From Gemmatimonadota bacterium (lineage in GTDB: Bacteria > Gemmatimonadota > Gemmatimonadetes > Gemmatimonadales > Gemmatimonadaceae): a stretch of DNA of 64,000 nt. The stretch lies in NCBI GenBank assembly GCA_023249305.1, contig JAHFCU010000002.1, positions 38,584 through 102,583 on the forward strand. The letters run 5' to 3'. Every line of letters begins with the position of its first letter. The stretch's first letter is position 1. Shown here one piece after another: positions 52,736-62,149 of the stretch. Made by a program: the position numbers and the translations under genes. The notes under the pieces were generated by a model. That model was not told the origin of the DNA. It was given only the letters and a program-made list of their open reading frames with translations, and searched no databases.

Positions 52736-54502
52736 CTACCCGATTTCAAGCTCCGGGCAGAGCTGCGCATTCTCCATCGCCCGCTCAGCCACGGCCTTCT
52801 GCCGCGCGTCTTGGTTGCGGGAGAGCGCGCGGACCGCGCGGCGCGCGCGCCGCGCGGCTGCGGCGACGAAGAGCCGCGTGCAGTCGAGGTCCGGCGCCGC
52901 CTTCGCTTCGTCGCCGCCCGCCGCGTCGAGCGCGGCGGTCGCGCGCGCGAGGGCGCAGACCGACAGGTAAATGTCAGTCGCGGCGTTGGACAGCCGCTCC
53001 TGATGAAACTGCTTCTCGATGATGCGCTTGCCCTCGCTCATTAGCAGGCTTTCGACGCCGAGCGCGAGGTCGTGGATGACCTCGGCGAGCTGATCGGCCT
53101 CCTCCTTCAGCGCGGGATGCACCTTGGTGAATTCCGGCTTCACGAGCTGCCGCTTTGCGCGGCCAGCGATGTAGCCGCTGATGGCGCCGATGGATCGCAG
53201 CGGGTCCTTGAACGCCTTGCCGATTTGCTTGAGCCGCTCGCCTGGCTGTTGCAAGGCAGACAGGGCGATAAGGGCGCGCAGGATCTCGTTCGTCCCCTCG
53301 AAGATCATGTTGATGCGAGAGTCGCGGACGAACTGCTCGTACGGATACTCCTTCGAATAGCCGATGCCGCCGGCGATCTGCATCGTCTCGTTCGCCGTGC
53401 GATTGGCGAGCTCCGAGGCGAAGATCTTGCACGATGCGGTCTCGAGCGAGAAGTCCACGCCGCCGCGATCAACCATGGCCGAGGTTACCATCCACGCCGC
53501 GTCCGACGCGTAGCAATCCGCGGCCGCCGACGCGAACTTGCGCTGGATCATCTCGAACGTCCCAATCGGACGGCCGAATTGCTCCCGCTGCTTTGCGTAC
53601 TCGAGCGCGTGACGCATCATCTCACGCGTGCCGCGAGTGGACGCGGCGGCAAGGCCCAAGCGGCCGGAGTTGAGGATCTCGAGCGCGATCTTGAAGCCGC
53701 TGCCCACTTCACCCAGGCGGTCGTCAACCGGCACCTTCACATTCTCAAACGTGAACGTGCGTGTGTCGGAGGCCTTGATCCCCATCTTCTGCTCGGGCTG
53801 GCCCATGGACACGCCGGGGGCATGCGCATCGACGATGAACGCCGTGACACGCTGCTTCGCCTTGCCGTCCACCTCTACCGGCACCTTGGCGAAGACGGTG
53901 AGCAGGCTCGCGAAGCCCGCGTTCGAAATCCAGATCTTGGAGCCGTTGAGTACATAGTGCGTGCCGTCGGCGCTCGGCACGGCGGTTGAGCGCATAGCCT
54001 GCGCGTCGGAGCCCGACCCCGCCTCGGTCAGGCAGAACGCGGCGATCAGCTCGCCGGACGCGCACTTGGGCAGGTACTTCTGCTTCTGCGCCTCGGTGCC
54101 GAAGAGCGTTATCCCCTTGCAGCCGATCGACTGGTGCGCGCCGAAGTAAACGGTCAGCGCGGCGTCAATGCAGCCGATCTCACCCATCACGCGGTTGAAA
54201 ACCACCGCGCTGGCGCCGAAGCCGCCGTACTCCTCAGGGATGTTAAGACCCATCAGGCCGAGTTCGGCCATGCCGGCGCGCGTTTCGTCGGTGAATCGCC
54301 CGTCGTGGTCATGCTTGCGAGCGTCCACCGTTTCCGTCGCCCAGCCGCGAAGGGAATCGAGGACGGCGGCCGCCGCTTCGCGATCGGCCGCGGACGGTGC
54401 GGGGAAGGGGAAGACGAGGTCTTCGCGGATCTCGCCCGAGAAGATGGCCTTGGTGAACGACGGATTACGGTCGGGATCGGCCAGATGCGATGTCTGCGAC
54501 AC
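52736..54502 (-). CDS. Acyl-CoA dehydrogenase, long (VLCAD/ACAD9-like) form
   Basis: 588 residues. FGASAVVFNRVMG, AFCLTEAGSGSDA (FAD/substrate), WISNAGFA, the GRLGLAAAS motif and FEGTNEILR with the catalytic Glu. The C-terminal extension after residue 430 (GIGYSKEYPYEQF onward) and the length match the very-long-chain type rather than the 380-residue short type. It oxidises acyl-CoA and passes electrons to ETF in the cytoplasm. GTG start 7 bases after an AGGAA box; the frame upstream is shadow. Confidence 0.92.
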   Translation of the reverse strand: MSQTSHLADPDRNPSFTKAIFSGEIREDLVFPFPAPSAADREAAAAVLDSLRGWATETVDARKHDHDGRFTDETRAGMAELGLMGLNIPEEYGGFGASAVVFNRVMGEIGCIDAALTVYFGAHQSIGCKGITLFGTEAQKQKYLPKCASGELIAAFCLTEAGSGSDAQAMRSTAVPSADGTHYVLNGSKIWISNAGFASLLTVFAKVPVEVDGKAKQRVTAFIVDAHAPGVSMGQPEQKMGIKASDTRTFTFENVKVPVDDRLGEVGSGFKIALEILNSGRLGLAAASTRGTREMMRHALEYAKQREQFGRPIGTFEMIQRKFASAAADCYASDAAWMVTSAMVDRGGVDFSLETASCKIFASELANRTANETMQIAGGIGYSKEYPYEQFVRDSRINMIFEGTNEILRALIALSALQQPGERLKQIGKAFKDPLRSIGAISGYIAGRAKRQLVKPEFTKVHPALKEEADQLAEVIHDLALGVESLLMSEGKRIIEKQFHQERLSNAATDIYLSVCALARATAALDAAGGDEAKAAPDLDCTRLFVAAAARRARRAVRALSRNQDARQKAVAERAMENAQLCPELEIG

Positions 54503-54657
54503 GGTGCGTTCCTGAGCGCGCGCTAGCGCTCGAGCTTGAAGCCGGGATCGATGGGCGGTCGCTGGAGGGCGTTCGCCACCGACCACCCCATAAGATACAA
54601 CCCTTGCGACATCCGGGTCAGTTTGGTGCCGTCCATCTCGTGGCGGTGCGAACGCGC
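54503..54657. other. Intergenic region upstream of the ACAD gene
   Basis: No protein-like frame and no convincing promoter pair was found; an AGGAA box lies just before the ACAD start. Confidence 0.4.
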
Positions 54658-55137
54658 TCACGCAGACGGCATGAACGTGCTCCACGGGCCAATGGTCTTT
54701 CGATACAACAGCTCGTCATGACCCTCGACGAGGAAATCCTTGAACGCGCCAACGTACTCGTAGCCGAGGTGCTCGTAGAGGCGGCGCGCCCCGGAGTTGA
54801 ACGACGATACGCAGAGGAAGACGTTGGGTGACTCGCGGTGAATGCGCGCCTCGGCGAAGGCCACCAGCTGCGTGCCGATCCCCGACCCACGCGCCGACGC
54901 GGCGACGCAAACCGAAGTGATGTACCCGGGAATCTGTCCTTTCATCGTCAGCAGGATGAAGCCGGCGACTTCGCCGCCGACACGGGCGACGTAGAGTTCG
55001 CGCGCAGCGTCCGACACCGCGGTCAGGCAACGGGCAAAGTCGCGATCCAGCGTGACCCATGGTTCGGACTCGGACATCATCCGCGCACACGCGTTACGGT
55101 CGGTGGCGTCACGGGTGGGTTCAATAATGATCGGCAT
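54658..55137 (-). CDS. GNAT family N-acetyltransferase
   Basis: 159 residues. Acetyl-CoA binding core ITSVCVAASARGSGIGTQLVAF followed by LCVSSFNSGARRLYEHLGY, the typical GNAT C-terminal motif. It acetylates an amino group of an unknown substrate in the cytoplasm. Stand-alone gene on the minus strand, about 155 bases from the ACAD gene. Confidence 0.9.
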   Translation of the reverse strand: MPIIIEPTRDATDRNACARMMSESEPWVTLDRDFARCLTAVSDAARELYVARVGGEVAGFILLTMKGQIPGYITSVCVAASARGSGIGTQLVAFAEARIHRESPNVFLCVSSFNSGARRLYEHLGYEYVGAFKDFLVEGHDELLYRKTIGPWSTFMPSA

Positions 55138-55305
55138 GGACGGGTGAGTTGACAGGACGCATCAAGGATAGAGTCCGCGCGCGGGCACGGCGAATACGGG
55201 CGCTGGCCTGTGGGGAATCCGCTCGTCCCGTCGAAGCCTCGAAGCAGCGCGGCAACCTTTCAGAACCCCACGCTGGGCGGTACGTTTTCGCGGTTCCCTA
55301 CACCA

Positions 55306-55311
55306 TAGAAT
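55306..55311 (+). promoter_or_regulatory. -10-like hexamer before the DUF1080 gene
   Basis: TAGAAT (five of six consensus bases) ends six bases before the ATG at 55318; the gap CGGCCC holds no ribosome-binding site. The best candidate for leaderless transcription in the window. Confidence 0.55.
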
Positions 55312-55317
55312 CGGCCC

Positions 55318-56010
55318 ATGAATCGCCTCCTCCGATCCGTCTGGCGCGCCGCTCCGGTCGGCGCCCTGATCCTCGCGTCCTGCGCTTCGCTTCACCTCCC
55401 GTTCCAGGGGGGCGGCTGGAAGCCGCTCTTCGACGGCACCTCGCTGGCCGCGTGGCGCGGCTATCACAGCCAGGAGATGCCGAGGGGGTGGGAAATCGCG
55501 GATGGCGTGCTCGTGAAGAAGGGCACCGCGGGCGACATCATGACGCGCGAGACCTTCGGCGACTTTGAACTCGAGCTGGAGTGGAAGCTCGAGAAGGGCG
55601 GCAACGCGGGCGTCTTCTACCGGGCCACCGAGGAGTACGAGAAGATCTACTGGAGTGGCACGGAGTATCAGCTGCTCGACGATCCCAACGCCCCCGACGG
55701 CCGCACCCGCCTGACCTCGGCCGGCGCGGCGTATGGGCTGTATCCGTCCGCGGCCGGGGCGCTGAAGCCAGCCGGCGAATGGCAGTCCACGCGCATCATC
55801 CTCAAGAAGAACCACGTCGAGCACTGGCTCAACGGCACGAAGGTCGACGAGTACGAGCTATGGAGCGCCGACTGGAAGGCAAAGGTCGCCGCGAGCAAGT
55901 TCGGTAAGTACGCCAACTACGGCCTTGCGACGCGCGGCGCCATCGGCATCCAAGGCGACCATAACGGCGCGTTGAGCCTCCGCAACATCCGCATCCGCCC
56001 GCTCGACTGA
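55318..56010 (+). CDS. Lipoprotein DUF1080 (3-keto-disaccharide hydrolase) domain protein
   Basis: 230 residues. Lipobox LASC (Cys22) and a short linker, then a concanavalin-like DUF1080 domain: WKPLFDGTSLAAWRGY, GDFELELEWKLEKGGNAGVFYR, YQLLDD, HVEHWLNGTKVDEYEL and a terminal SLRNIRIRPL strand. Members act on 3-keto glycosides or polysaccharide ends and are usually found with Gfo/Idh/MocA oxidoreductases, as here. It is probably surface or periplasmic. Its start looks leaderless. Confidence 0.88.
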   Translation: MNRLLRSVWRAAPVGALILASCASLHLPFQGGGWKPLFDGTSLAAWRGYHSQEMPRGWEIADGVLVKKGTAGDIMTRETFGDFELELEWKLEKGGNAGVFYRATEEYEKIYWSGTEYQLLDDPNAPDGRTRLTSAGAAYGLYPSAAGALKPAGEWQSTRIILKKNHVEHWLNGTKVDEYELWSADWKAKVAASKFGKYANYGLATRGAIGIQGDHNGALSLRNIRIRPLD

Positions 56011-56040
56011 CCCCGGCGTTTTCTCTCCACCGGAGCCGCG

Positions 56041-57273
56041 ATGACCGCGACGCGCCTGAAGCTGATGACGATGATGTTCCTCCAGTATTTCATCTGGGGG
56101 GTCTGGTTCGTGACGATGGGGACCTACCTCGGCGCGACGCTGAAGTTCACCGGCACGCAAATCGGATACGCGTACGGCGCGACCGCCATCGCGGCGCTCG
56201 TGTCGCCGTTCTTCGTCGGTATGATCGCCGACCGGTTCTTCGCCTCGGAGAAACTGCTGGCCATCCTGCACCTGGCAGGCGCGGCGCTGATGTACGTCGC
56301 TTCCACGCGCACGACGTTCGCGACGTTCTACCCGGTGCTGATTGCGTACGCGCTCTGCTACATGCCAACGCTCTCGCTGACGAACAGCATCAGCTTCCAC
56401 CACGTGAAGAACCCGGGGCGCGAGTTCCCCGCCATTCGCGTGCTCGGTACCATCGGCTGGATCGTCGCGGGGATGATTGTCGGCAAAGTGCTCAAGGCCG
56501 ATGCGCAGGCACTGCCGATGCAGCTCGCGGCGTACGCGTCGGTGGTGATGGCGCTCTTCTCGCTGGTCCTGCCGCACACGCCGCCCAAGGCAGCGGGGAC
56601 GCCGTTCAACTGGCACGACGCGGTGGGATTCGACGCGCTACAGCTGCTCAAGCAGTGGGACTTCACGCTGTTCGTCCTCGGGTCGTTCCTGCTCTGCGTG
56701 CCGCTGCAGTTCTACTATTCATTCGCCAACCTCTTCCTCAACGAGATCGGCGCGCCCGAGCCGGCGTTCATTCAGACGTTCGGCCAGATGAGCGAGATCT
56801 TCTTCATGCTCCTGCTCCCGTTCTTCCTGCGGAAGATGGGCATCAAGTGGATCATGGTCGGCGGCATGCTGGCGTGGGCACTGCGCTACTTCGCCTTCGC
56901 ACACGGCAACGCGCAGGCAGGGATGTGGCTCATCTACGCCGGCATCCTCCTGCACGGCGTCTGCTATGACTTCTTCTTCGTGGCGGGCCAGATCTACACC
57001 GACGAGCGCGCCGGCGAGAAGATCCGCGGTGCCGCGCAGGGGTTCATCAACTTCGTGACGAACGGCGTCGGCTACTATCTCGGTGCCAACGTCAGCGGTG
57101 CGGTCGTGGACCGATTCACAACCCCCGCCGCACAGGTCGGCGGAGCGGTGACGCACAACTGGCCCGCCATCTGGATGCACCCGGCGGTCGCCGCCGCGGT
57201 GGTTATGGTGCTCTTCGCAATTCTGTTCCGCCCCAACACGTCCGGTGCGAAGGCGCCGGCCGCTTCCTACTGA
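56041..57273 (+). CDS. MFS transporter, NupG/nucleoside-permease-like
   Basis: 410 residues, 12 predicted membrane helices. [17 protein letters not shown] between helices 2 and 3 is the MFS motif [17 protein letters not shown] and [16 protein letters not shown] resemble NupG/XapB-type nucleoside:H+ symporters, a family that in these gene clusters carries sugars. It lies between the DUF1080 and Gfo/Idh/MocA genes (30 and 11 bases), so a keto-sugar or glycoside substrate is favoured over nucleosides. Confidence 0.87.
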   Translation: MTATRLKLMTMMFLQYFIWGVWFVTMGTYLGATLKFTGTQIGYAYGATAIAALVSPFFVGMIADRFFASEKLLAILHLAGAALMYVASTRTTFATFYPVLIAYALCYMPTLSLTNSISFHHVKNPGREFPAIRVLGTIGWIVAGMIVGKVLKADAQALPMQLAAYASVVMALFSLVLPHTPPKAAGTPFNWHDAVGFDALQLLKQWDFTLFVLGSFLLCVPLQFYYSFANLFLNEIGAPEPAFIQTFGQMSEIFFMLLLPFFLRKMGIKWIMVGGMLAWALRYFAFAHGNAQAGMWLIYAGILLHGVCYDFFFVAGQIYTDERAGEKIRGAAQGFINFVTNGVGYYLGANVSGAVVDRFTTPAAQVGGAVTHNWPAIWMHPAVAAAVVMVLFAILFRPNTSGAKAPAASY

Positions 57274-57284
57274 GGACCGAGACG

Positions 57285-58688
57285 ATGACGATCCGCGACA
57301 CTGACCCCACGCCCGCCAAGCCGGAGAGCCCCAGCGTCTCGCGCCGCGAGTTCGTGGAGAAGACCTCGATGGCCGGCATGGCCTTCACTATCGTCAAGCC
57401 ACACGTGCTCGGCGGCCGGCACGTGCCGCCCAGCGACAAGCTGAGCGTCGCGTGCATCGGCGTCGGCGGCATGGGGGCCAGCGACGTGCGCGGCTTTTCC
57501 GCCCTGACCGACTGCAACATCTACGCGCTCTGCGACGTGGACGACGTGAACGCGGAGCGCAGCTACCGGCTGCAGCCGCAGGCCAAGAAGTACAAGGACT
57601 ACCGCGAGCTGATCGACAAGGAAGCGAAGAACATTGACATCATCACGGTGTCTACTCCTGATCACCATCACGCGGCGGCGTCGCTGCTCGGCCTACGCGC
57701 CGGCAAGCACGTGTACTGCCAGAAGCCGCTGGCGCGCACCGTCGCCGAAGTGCGGGCGATGAAAACTGAAGCGGCCAAGCGCCCGAAGCAGGCGACGCAG
57801 ATGGGCAACCAGGGGCACGCCGCTGAAGGCATTCGCGTGCTCCGCGAGTGGATCGAGGCCGGACTCATCGGCAAGGTCGTGTCGATTGACTTCTACACCA
57901 ACCGCCCCATCTGGCCGCAGGGCATGCGCCGCCCGACCGAGGCGCACAACGTCCCGCCGACGCTCGACTGGGAACTCTGGCTTGGACCGGCCGCGTTCCG
58001 CCCGTATCACCCCGGCTATGCGCCGTTCAACTGGCGCGGGTGGTGGGACTTCGGCACGGGCGCGATGGGCGACATGGCCTGCCATATCATGGACTGCGCG
58101 GTGTGGATTCTCGGCTTGAAGTTCCCGGGCAAGGTAATTCCCGAGACGTCGCAGCTCTTCACGGAGACAGCGCCGAAGATGTCGCGCATCACGTATGAGT
58201 TCCCGGTGGGCGGGACGATGAATGCGATCGGGAAGAACGGCATCGTCACGCTCACGTGGCGCGACGGCGGCATTATTCCGGCACGTCCTGACGGGCTGGG
58301 CGCCGTGGACAACTGGCCGCTGTGGGAAGACGGCTTCCAGCTTTGGACGGGTGAAAAGGGCGTGGCCATCGCCGGCACGTACGGCGAGAACCCGCGTCTC
58401 CTCGACGCCGAAGCCGACAAGGCGGTGAAGGCGAGCCCACTGCCGCAGAAGTTCCCGCGCACTAAGGGCGTGTACGGCGAGTTCATCGAGGCCATCAAGG
58501 CCGGCACGCAACCGGGCTCGAACATTGCCGGCCACGCGGGCCCGCTGACCGAGATGATCGTGCTCGGCAACCTCGCGGTCCGCGCCGGGCGGACGATCGA
58601 ACTCAATCCAACGACAGGCGAGGTGCTGACAAAGGGCGTACCGGACGAGTGGATCACGCCGAAGTACCGCGCCGGGTACGGCTACTGA
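57285..58688 (+). CDS. Tat-exported Gfo/Idh/MocA family oxidoreductase
   Basis: 467 residues. Twin-arginine signal SRREFVEKTSMAGMAFTIV. Rossmann fold GVGGMGASDVRGF with the VACIGVGG strand, the EKPLA-like QKPLARTVAEV and a C-terminal domain with the GRGWWDFGTGAMGDMACHI block. It oxidises or reduces a sugar ring hydroxyl, usually at C3, with bound NAD. Export by Tat fits bound cofactor. Its stop overlaps the next start by one base (TGATG). With the DUF1080 and MFS genes it makes a 3-keto sugar cluster. Confidence 0.9.
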   Translation: MTIRDTDPTPAKPESPSVSRREFVEKTSMAGMAFTIVKPHVLGGRHVPPSDKLSVACIGVGGMGASDVRGFSALTDCNIYALCDVDDVNAERSYRLQPQAKKYKDYRELIDKEAKNIDIITVSTPDHHHAAASLLGLRAGKHVYCQKPLARTVAEVRAMKTEAAKRPKQATQMGNQGHAAEGIRVLREWIEAGLIGKVVSIDFYTNRPIWPQGMRRPTEAHNVPPTLDWELWLGPAAFRPYHPGYAPFNWRGWWDFGTGAMGDMACHIMDCAVWILGLKFPGKVIPETSQLFTETAPKMSRITYEFPVGGTMNAIGKNGIVTLTWRDGGIIPARPDGLGAVDNWPLWEDGFQLWTGEKGVAIAGTYGENPRLLDAEADKAVKASPLPQKFPRTKGVYGEFIEAIKAGTQPGSNIAGHAGPLTEMIVLGNLAVRAGRTIELNPTTGEVLTKGVPDEWITPKYRAGYGY

Positions 58689-60526
58689 TGCGGCGGTACC
58701 TGTCGCACCTGCTGCTCGGGGCGGCGTGCGTCTGCGCCGCCCCGTGCGCGCTATTGGCGCAGGCCGTGCCGGCACGTGACGGCGCGGCGACCAAGCACGT
58801 CCAAGTCCAGCCGGCATCCTACGCCCCCGACGCGAATCTTCTGCTCGCCGAGCGTGGCAGCGAGATGCGCGGCGTCGTGGAACGCTACACGGCGGACCGC
58901 GCGGTGCTCCTGCGGCGCTATCCACAGCAATACTCGGCGGCGCAGCAGGCGGTGATGGCGAAGTTCTACGATGCGTGGCTCTCGCAGCTCAAGGCCACGG
59001 ACTTCAACAAGCTGAGTCTCGACGCCAAGGCCGATCACATCCTGCTGCGCAACAGCATCGAGCAGGCGCAGGACGAGCTGAAGCGCGACGCCACGGTATA
59101 CGCGGACATCGGCGCGCTGCTGCCCTTCGGCGACTCCGTCTTCGCGCTCGAGGATCTTCGTCGCCGCATGGAAACGGTGGACGGTGCGCGTTCGGCGCGG
59201 ACGCTGACGTACATCGGCACGACGGCCAACGCGTTGCGCACGAAGTTCGAGAACCCGCCCAAGGGCGATTCCTCCGTCGCGAAGATCACCAAGGTATCGG
59301 CCTATCGCGCCGCCGAGGTGACGGCGAGTCTGCGGAACACGCTCCGCAGCTGGCACCAGTTCTACGACGGCTACGATCCACTCTTCTTGTGGTGGACTTC
59401 TGCTCCATACCGCACGGCGGACTCGGCGCTGATGAACTACCAGCGCGTCCTGCGCGAGAAGATCGTCGGCTGGAAGCGTGGCGACGACGAGCCGATCGTT
59501 GGCCTGCCAATCGGCCGCGCGGGCGTCGAGAGCGGCATGAAGCACGAAATGCTGCCGTACTCGCCCGAGGAACTCATTGCCATCGCCCAGAAGGAGCTCG
59601 ACTGGGGCGAGGGTGAAATGAGAAAGGCGTCGCGCGAGATGGGCTTCGGGGACAACTGGAAGGCGGCACTGGAGAAGGTGAAGCAGAGTTACGTGCCGCC
59701 CGGTGACCAGGTGAACCTCGTGCGCGACCTCGAGTTCGACGCCGTCGCGTGGCTCCGCGCGCACGACATGATCACCATCCCGCCACTCGCGCAGGAGGTC
59801 TGGCGCATCGAGATGATCCCGCCCGAACGGCAGAAGGTGTCGCCGTTCTTCCTCGGCGGCGAGGTGCTGCAAGTGTCGTATCCGACCGACAGCATGTCGG
59901 AAGACGACAAGATGATGTCGATGCGCGGCAACAACCCGCACTTCTCGCACGCGACAGTGTTTCATGAGATGATCCCTGGGCACCACCTGCAGGGGTTCAT
60001 GACGTCGCGGTATTACCCGTATAGACGCGAGTTCGCGACGCCGTTCTGGAGCGAAGGCGGAGCGTTCTACTGGGAGACGATCCTCTGGGACAACGGCTTC
60101 CACAGCAAGCCGGAGGACCGCATCGGCGCGCTCTTCTGGCGCATGCACCGCGCGGCGCGGATCATCTTCTCACTCGACTTCCACCTCGGTCAGTGGACGC
60201 CGCAGCAGTGCGTGGACTTCCTCGTGGATCGCGTCGGGCACGAGCGGGCGAACGCGACGGCGGAGGTGCGGCGGTCGTTCAACGGGTCGTACGGCCCGCT
60301 CTACCAGGTCGCTTACATGATGGGCGGCCTCCAGTTCCGGGCGCTCCATCACGAGGTGGTGGATGGCGGGAAGTTGACGAACCGCCAATTCCATGACTTC
60401 GTGTATACGCATGGGTCCATGCCTGTGGAGATGGTGCGGGCACTGTTGCTGAAGCAGCCACTGGCGCGGGACTTCGGCACGCAGTGGAAGTTCGCGGCCA
60501 CCCTACCGCCCCCCGGAGGCAAGTGA
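58688..60526 (+). CDS. Exported DUF885 family metallopeptidase-like protein
   Basis: 612 residues with a signal peptide ending at LLAQA (about residue 25). The zinc-peptidase-like HEMIPGHH at residues 426-433 and a later FWSEGGAFYWE block with a probable Glu ligand identify DUF885, a family often called zinc-dependent exopeptidases. Its helical body has many Trp/Tyr. It is coupled to the Gfo/Idh/MocA gene by TGATG and is followed closely by cutC. Peptide substrate unknown. Confidence 0.85.
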   Translation: MRRYLSHLLLGAACVCAAPCALLAQAVPARDGAATKHVQVQPASYAPDANLLLAERGSEMRGVVERYTADRAVLLRRYPQQYSAAQQAVMAKFYDAWLSQLKATDFNKLSLDAKADHILLRNSIEQAQDELKRDATVYADIGALLPFGDSVFALEDLRRRMETVDGARSARTLTYIGTTANALRTKFENPPKGDSSVAKITKVSAYRAAEVTASLRNTLRSWHQFYDGYDPLFLWWTSAPYRTADSALMNYQRVLREKIVGWKRGDDEPIVGLPIGRAGVESGMKHEMLPYSPEELIAIAQKELDWGEGEMRKASREMGFGDNWKAALEKVKQSYVPPGDQVNLVRDLEFDAVAWLRAHDMITIPPLAQEVWRIEMIPPERQKVSPFFLGGEVLQVSYPTDSMSEDDKMMSMRGNNPHFSHATVFHEMIPGHHLQGFMTSRYYPYRREFATPFWSEGGAFYWETILWDNGFHSKPEDRIGALFWRMHRAARIIFSLDFHLGQWTPQQCVDFLVDRVGHERANATAEVRRSFNGSYGPLYQVAYMMGGLQFRALHHEVVDGGKLTNRQFHDFVYTHGSMPVEMVRALLLKQPLARDFGTQWKFAATLPPPGGK

Positions 60527-60528
60527 GG

Positions 60529-61170
60529 ATGCCGGTGCGTGTGGAAGCGGCGGTTGACACGTTTGCGGGCGCGCAGGCGGCGCAGGCGGCCGGTGTGCAC
60601 CGCATCGAGCTGTGCGGTCCGCTGCATGAAGGAGGCACGACCCCGAGCGCCGGGCTGATCGCGAGGTGCCTTGAGCGATTGCTCGTCTCGGTGCACGTGC
60701 TCGTGCGCCCGCGCGTGGGCGACTTTGTGTACACGGACGACGAGTTCGAGATCATGAAACGCGACATCGCCGTCGCCAAGGAACTCGGCGTGGACGGCGT
60801 GGTCATCGGGATTCTCACGCGCGACGGCGAGGTGGACGCCGTCCGGCTGGCCGAACTGCATGCGATCGCCGCGCCCATGCACGTCGGGTTCCACCGTGCG
60901 TTCGACAGCGTCAAGGATCAGGACGAGGCGCTGGAACTGCTCGTGTCGCTGCAGTTCGACACGATCCTCACGAGCGGCGCGGCGCCGTCGGCGCTGCAAG
61001 GTGCTGAGCGCATCAAGCACTTGGTGGAACGCGCCGGCGACCGCATTGGGATCATCGCCGGCGGTTCCATCGATGGCGGCAACGTGAAGTCGCTCGTGAA
61101 GGCCACGGGCGTGCAGATCGTGCACGCGCGGGCGTTTCCGGGCCTGGCGGGGGCGCTGGAGGGACTCTGA
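60529..61170 (+). CDS. cutC: CutC family copper homeostasis/TIM-barrel protein
   Basis: 213 residues. VEAAVDTFAGAQAAQAAGVHRIELC, GGTTPSAGLI, HVLVRPRVGDFVYTDDEFE, GILTRDGEVDA, HRAFDSVKDQDEALELL and ILTSGAAPSAL are all CutC blocks, on a TIM barrel. Its copper role is disputed and some members cut small substrates. GGAGGC at 60515-60520 sits right before the ATG; only two bases separate it from the DUF885 stop. A strong terminator follows. Confidence 0.93.
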   Translation: MPVRVEAAVDTFAGAQAAQAAGVHRIELCGPLHEGGTTPSAGLIARCLERLLVSVHVLVRPRVGDFVYTDDEFEIMKRDIAVAKELGVDGVVIGILTRDGEVDAVRLAELHAIAAPMHVGFHRAFDSVKDQDEALELLVSLQFDTILTSGAAPSALQGAERIKHLVERAGDRIGIIAGGSIDGGNVKSLVKATGVQIVHARAFPGLAGALEGL

Positions 61171-61191
61171 GATCCTCCGCGCTGGAAATCG

Positions 61192-61221
61192 AAACGGCGC
61201 CGTAGGGCGCCGTTTTCGTTT
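61192..61221. terminator. Bidirectional intrinsic terminator, cutC / proline dehydrogenase
   Basis: AAACGGCGCC (61192-61201) pairs with GGCGCCGTTT (61206-61215), loop GTAG, then TCGTTT. Both strands carry T-tails, fitting the convergent genes on each side. Confidence 0.95.
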
Positions 61222-61222
61222 A

Positions 61223-62149
61223 CTAGCCAAGCATCGACTTCACGACAAACCACACATTCGCCGGCCGCTCCGCAAGCCGCCGCATGTACCATTTGTACCA
61301 CGCGCTGCCGTAGCTGATCAGCGTCTTCACCGTACGCCCTTCACTGCGCAGCCGCCGCTGGTCAGCATCGCGGATGCCGTACAGCATGTGGATCTCGTAT
61401 TGCTTGTCGGACGCGCCGTGCGCCTTCGCGCGCGCGATGAGCCGGTTGAGCAACTCGATGTCATGCGTACCGAAGATCGGCGTGCACATGCCGGCCGCGG
61501 CTGCCTGCAGCATGCGATCCGATAGGTCAAAATAGTTGCGGTTCGTGTCGGCCTTCACGGGGAACGCCACGGCCGCGGGCTCGTTGTATGCACCTTTCAC
61601 GAGCCGGATGATGGGATGCACGTCCATCAACCCCTCGAGGTCGGCCTGGGTGCGGCGCAGGTACGCCTGCATGGCGAGGCCAACCCGTGGATGCCGCTCC
61701 TTGAGCGCGCGGTAGAGCCGCAGCGTGCGGTCGACATACACATAGCCTTCCATGTCGATCCACAGGATCTTGCCGATGGCCTCGCTGCGCGCCGCGAGCG
61801 CAAACAGGTGTGCGAGGCACTGTTCGTACGAGAGGTCAAGCCCGAGCTGCGTGGGCTTCACGCTCACATGCCCGTCGAGCCCGGACGCGGCGAGTTGGTC
61901 GAAGAACCACAGATAGTGATCGCGCACCGCGTCGGCGTCGGCCGGCACCACAATGTTCTCGCCGAGTTTCGTGAACACGGTGCCGCGGCCCTCGGCTTTC
62001 AGCAGCTGCGCGGCACGCAGCGCGTCCTCAGGGGCCTCGCCAGGCATGAAGCGTTTCGTCGCGCGCTTCACGAACGCGCGTTGCGTCGCCTGCCGATTCA
62101 GGAACGGCGAGTCGGCCAGCTTGAGCAGAATCGTGCGCCCGATGCTCAC
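61223..62149 (-). CDS. Proline dehydrogenase (monofunctional)
   Basis: 308 residues. TIM-barrel FAD enzyme: VSVKPTQLGLD, RLVKGAYNEPA (FAD and substrate), GTHD and the C-terminal LISYGSAWYKWYMRRLAERPAN with conserved Arg pair. It oxidises proline to pyrroline-5-carboxylate and gives electrons to the quinone pool. It is the short, stand-alone form, so P5C dehydrogenase is elsewhere. The GTG at 62149 overlaps the preceding stop by GTGA; an earlier GTG at 62158 is the alternative. Confidence 0.93.
   Translation of the reverse strand: MSIGRTILLKLADSPFLNRQATQRAFVKRATKRFMPGEAPEDALRAAQLLKAEGRGTVFTKLGENIVVPADADAVRDHYLWFFDQLAASGLDGHVSVKPTQLGLDLSYEQCLAHLFALAARSEAIGKILWIDMEGYVYVDRTLRLYRALKERHPRVGLAMQAYLRRTQADLEGLMDVHPIIRLVKGAYNEPAAVAFPVKADTNRNYFDLSDRMLQAAAAGMCTPIFGTHDIELLNRLIARAKAHGASDKQYEIHMLYGIRDADQRRLRSEGRTVKTLISYGSAWYKWYMRRLAERPANVWFVVKSMLG

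Noticed and set aside
58751..60148. 465-codon minus-strand frame across DUF885
   Set aside because: Shadow of a gene with signal peptide and zinc motif on the other strand.
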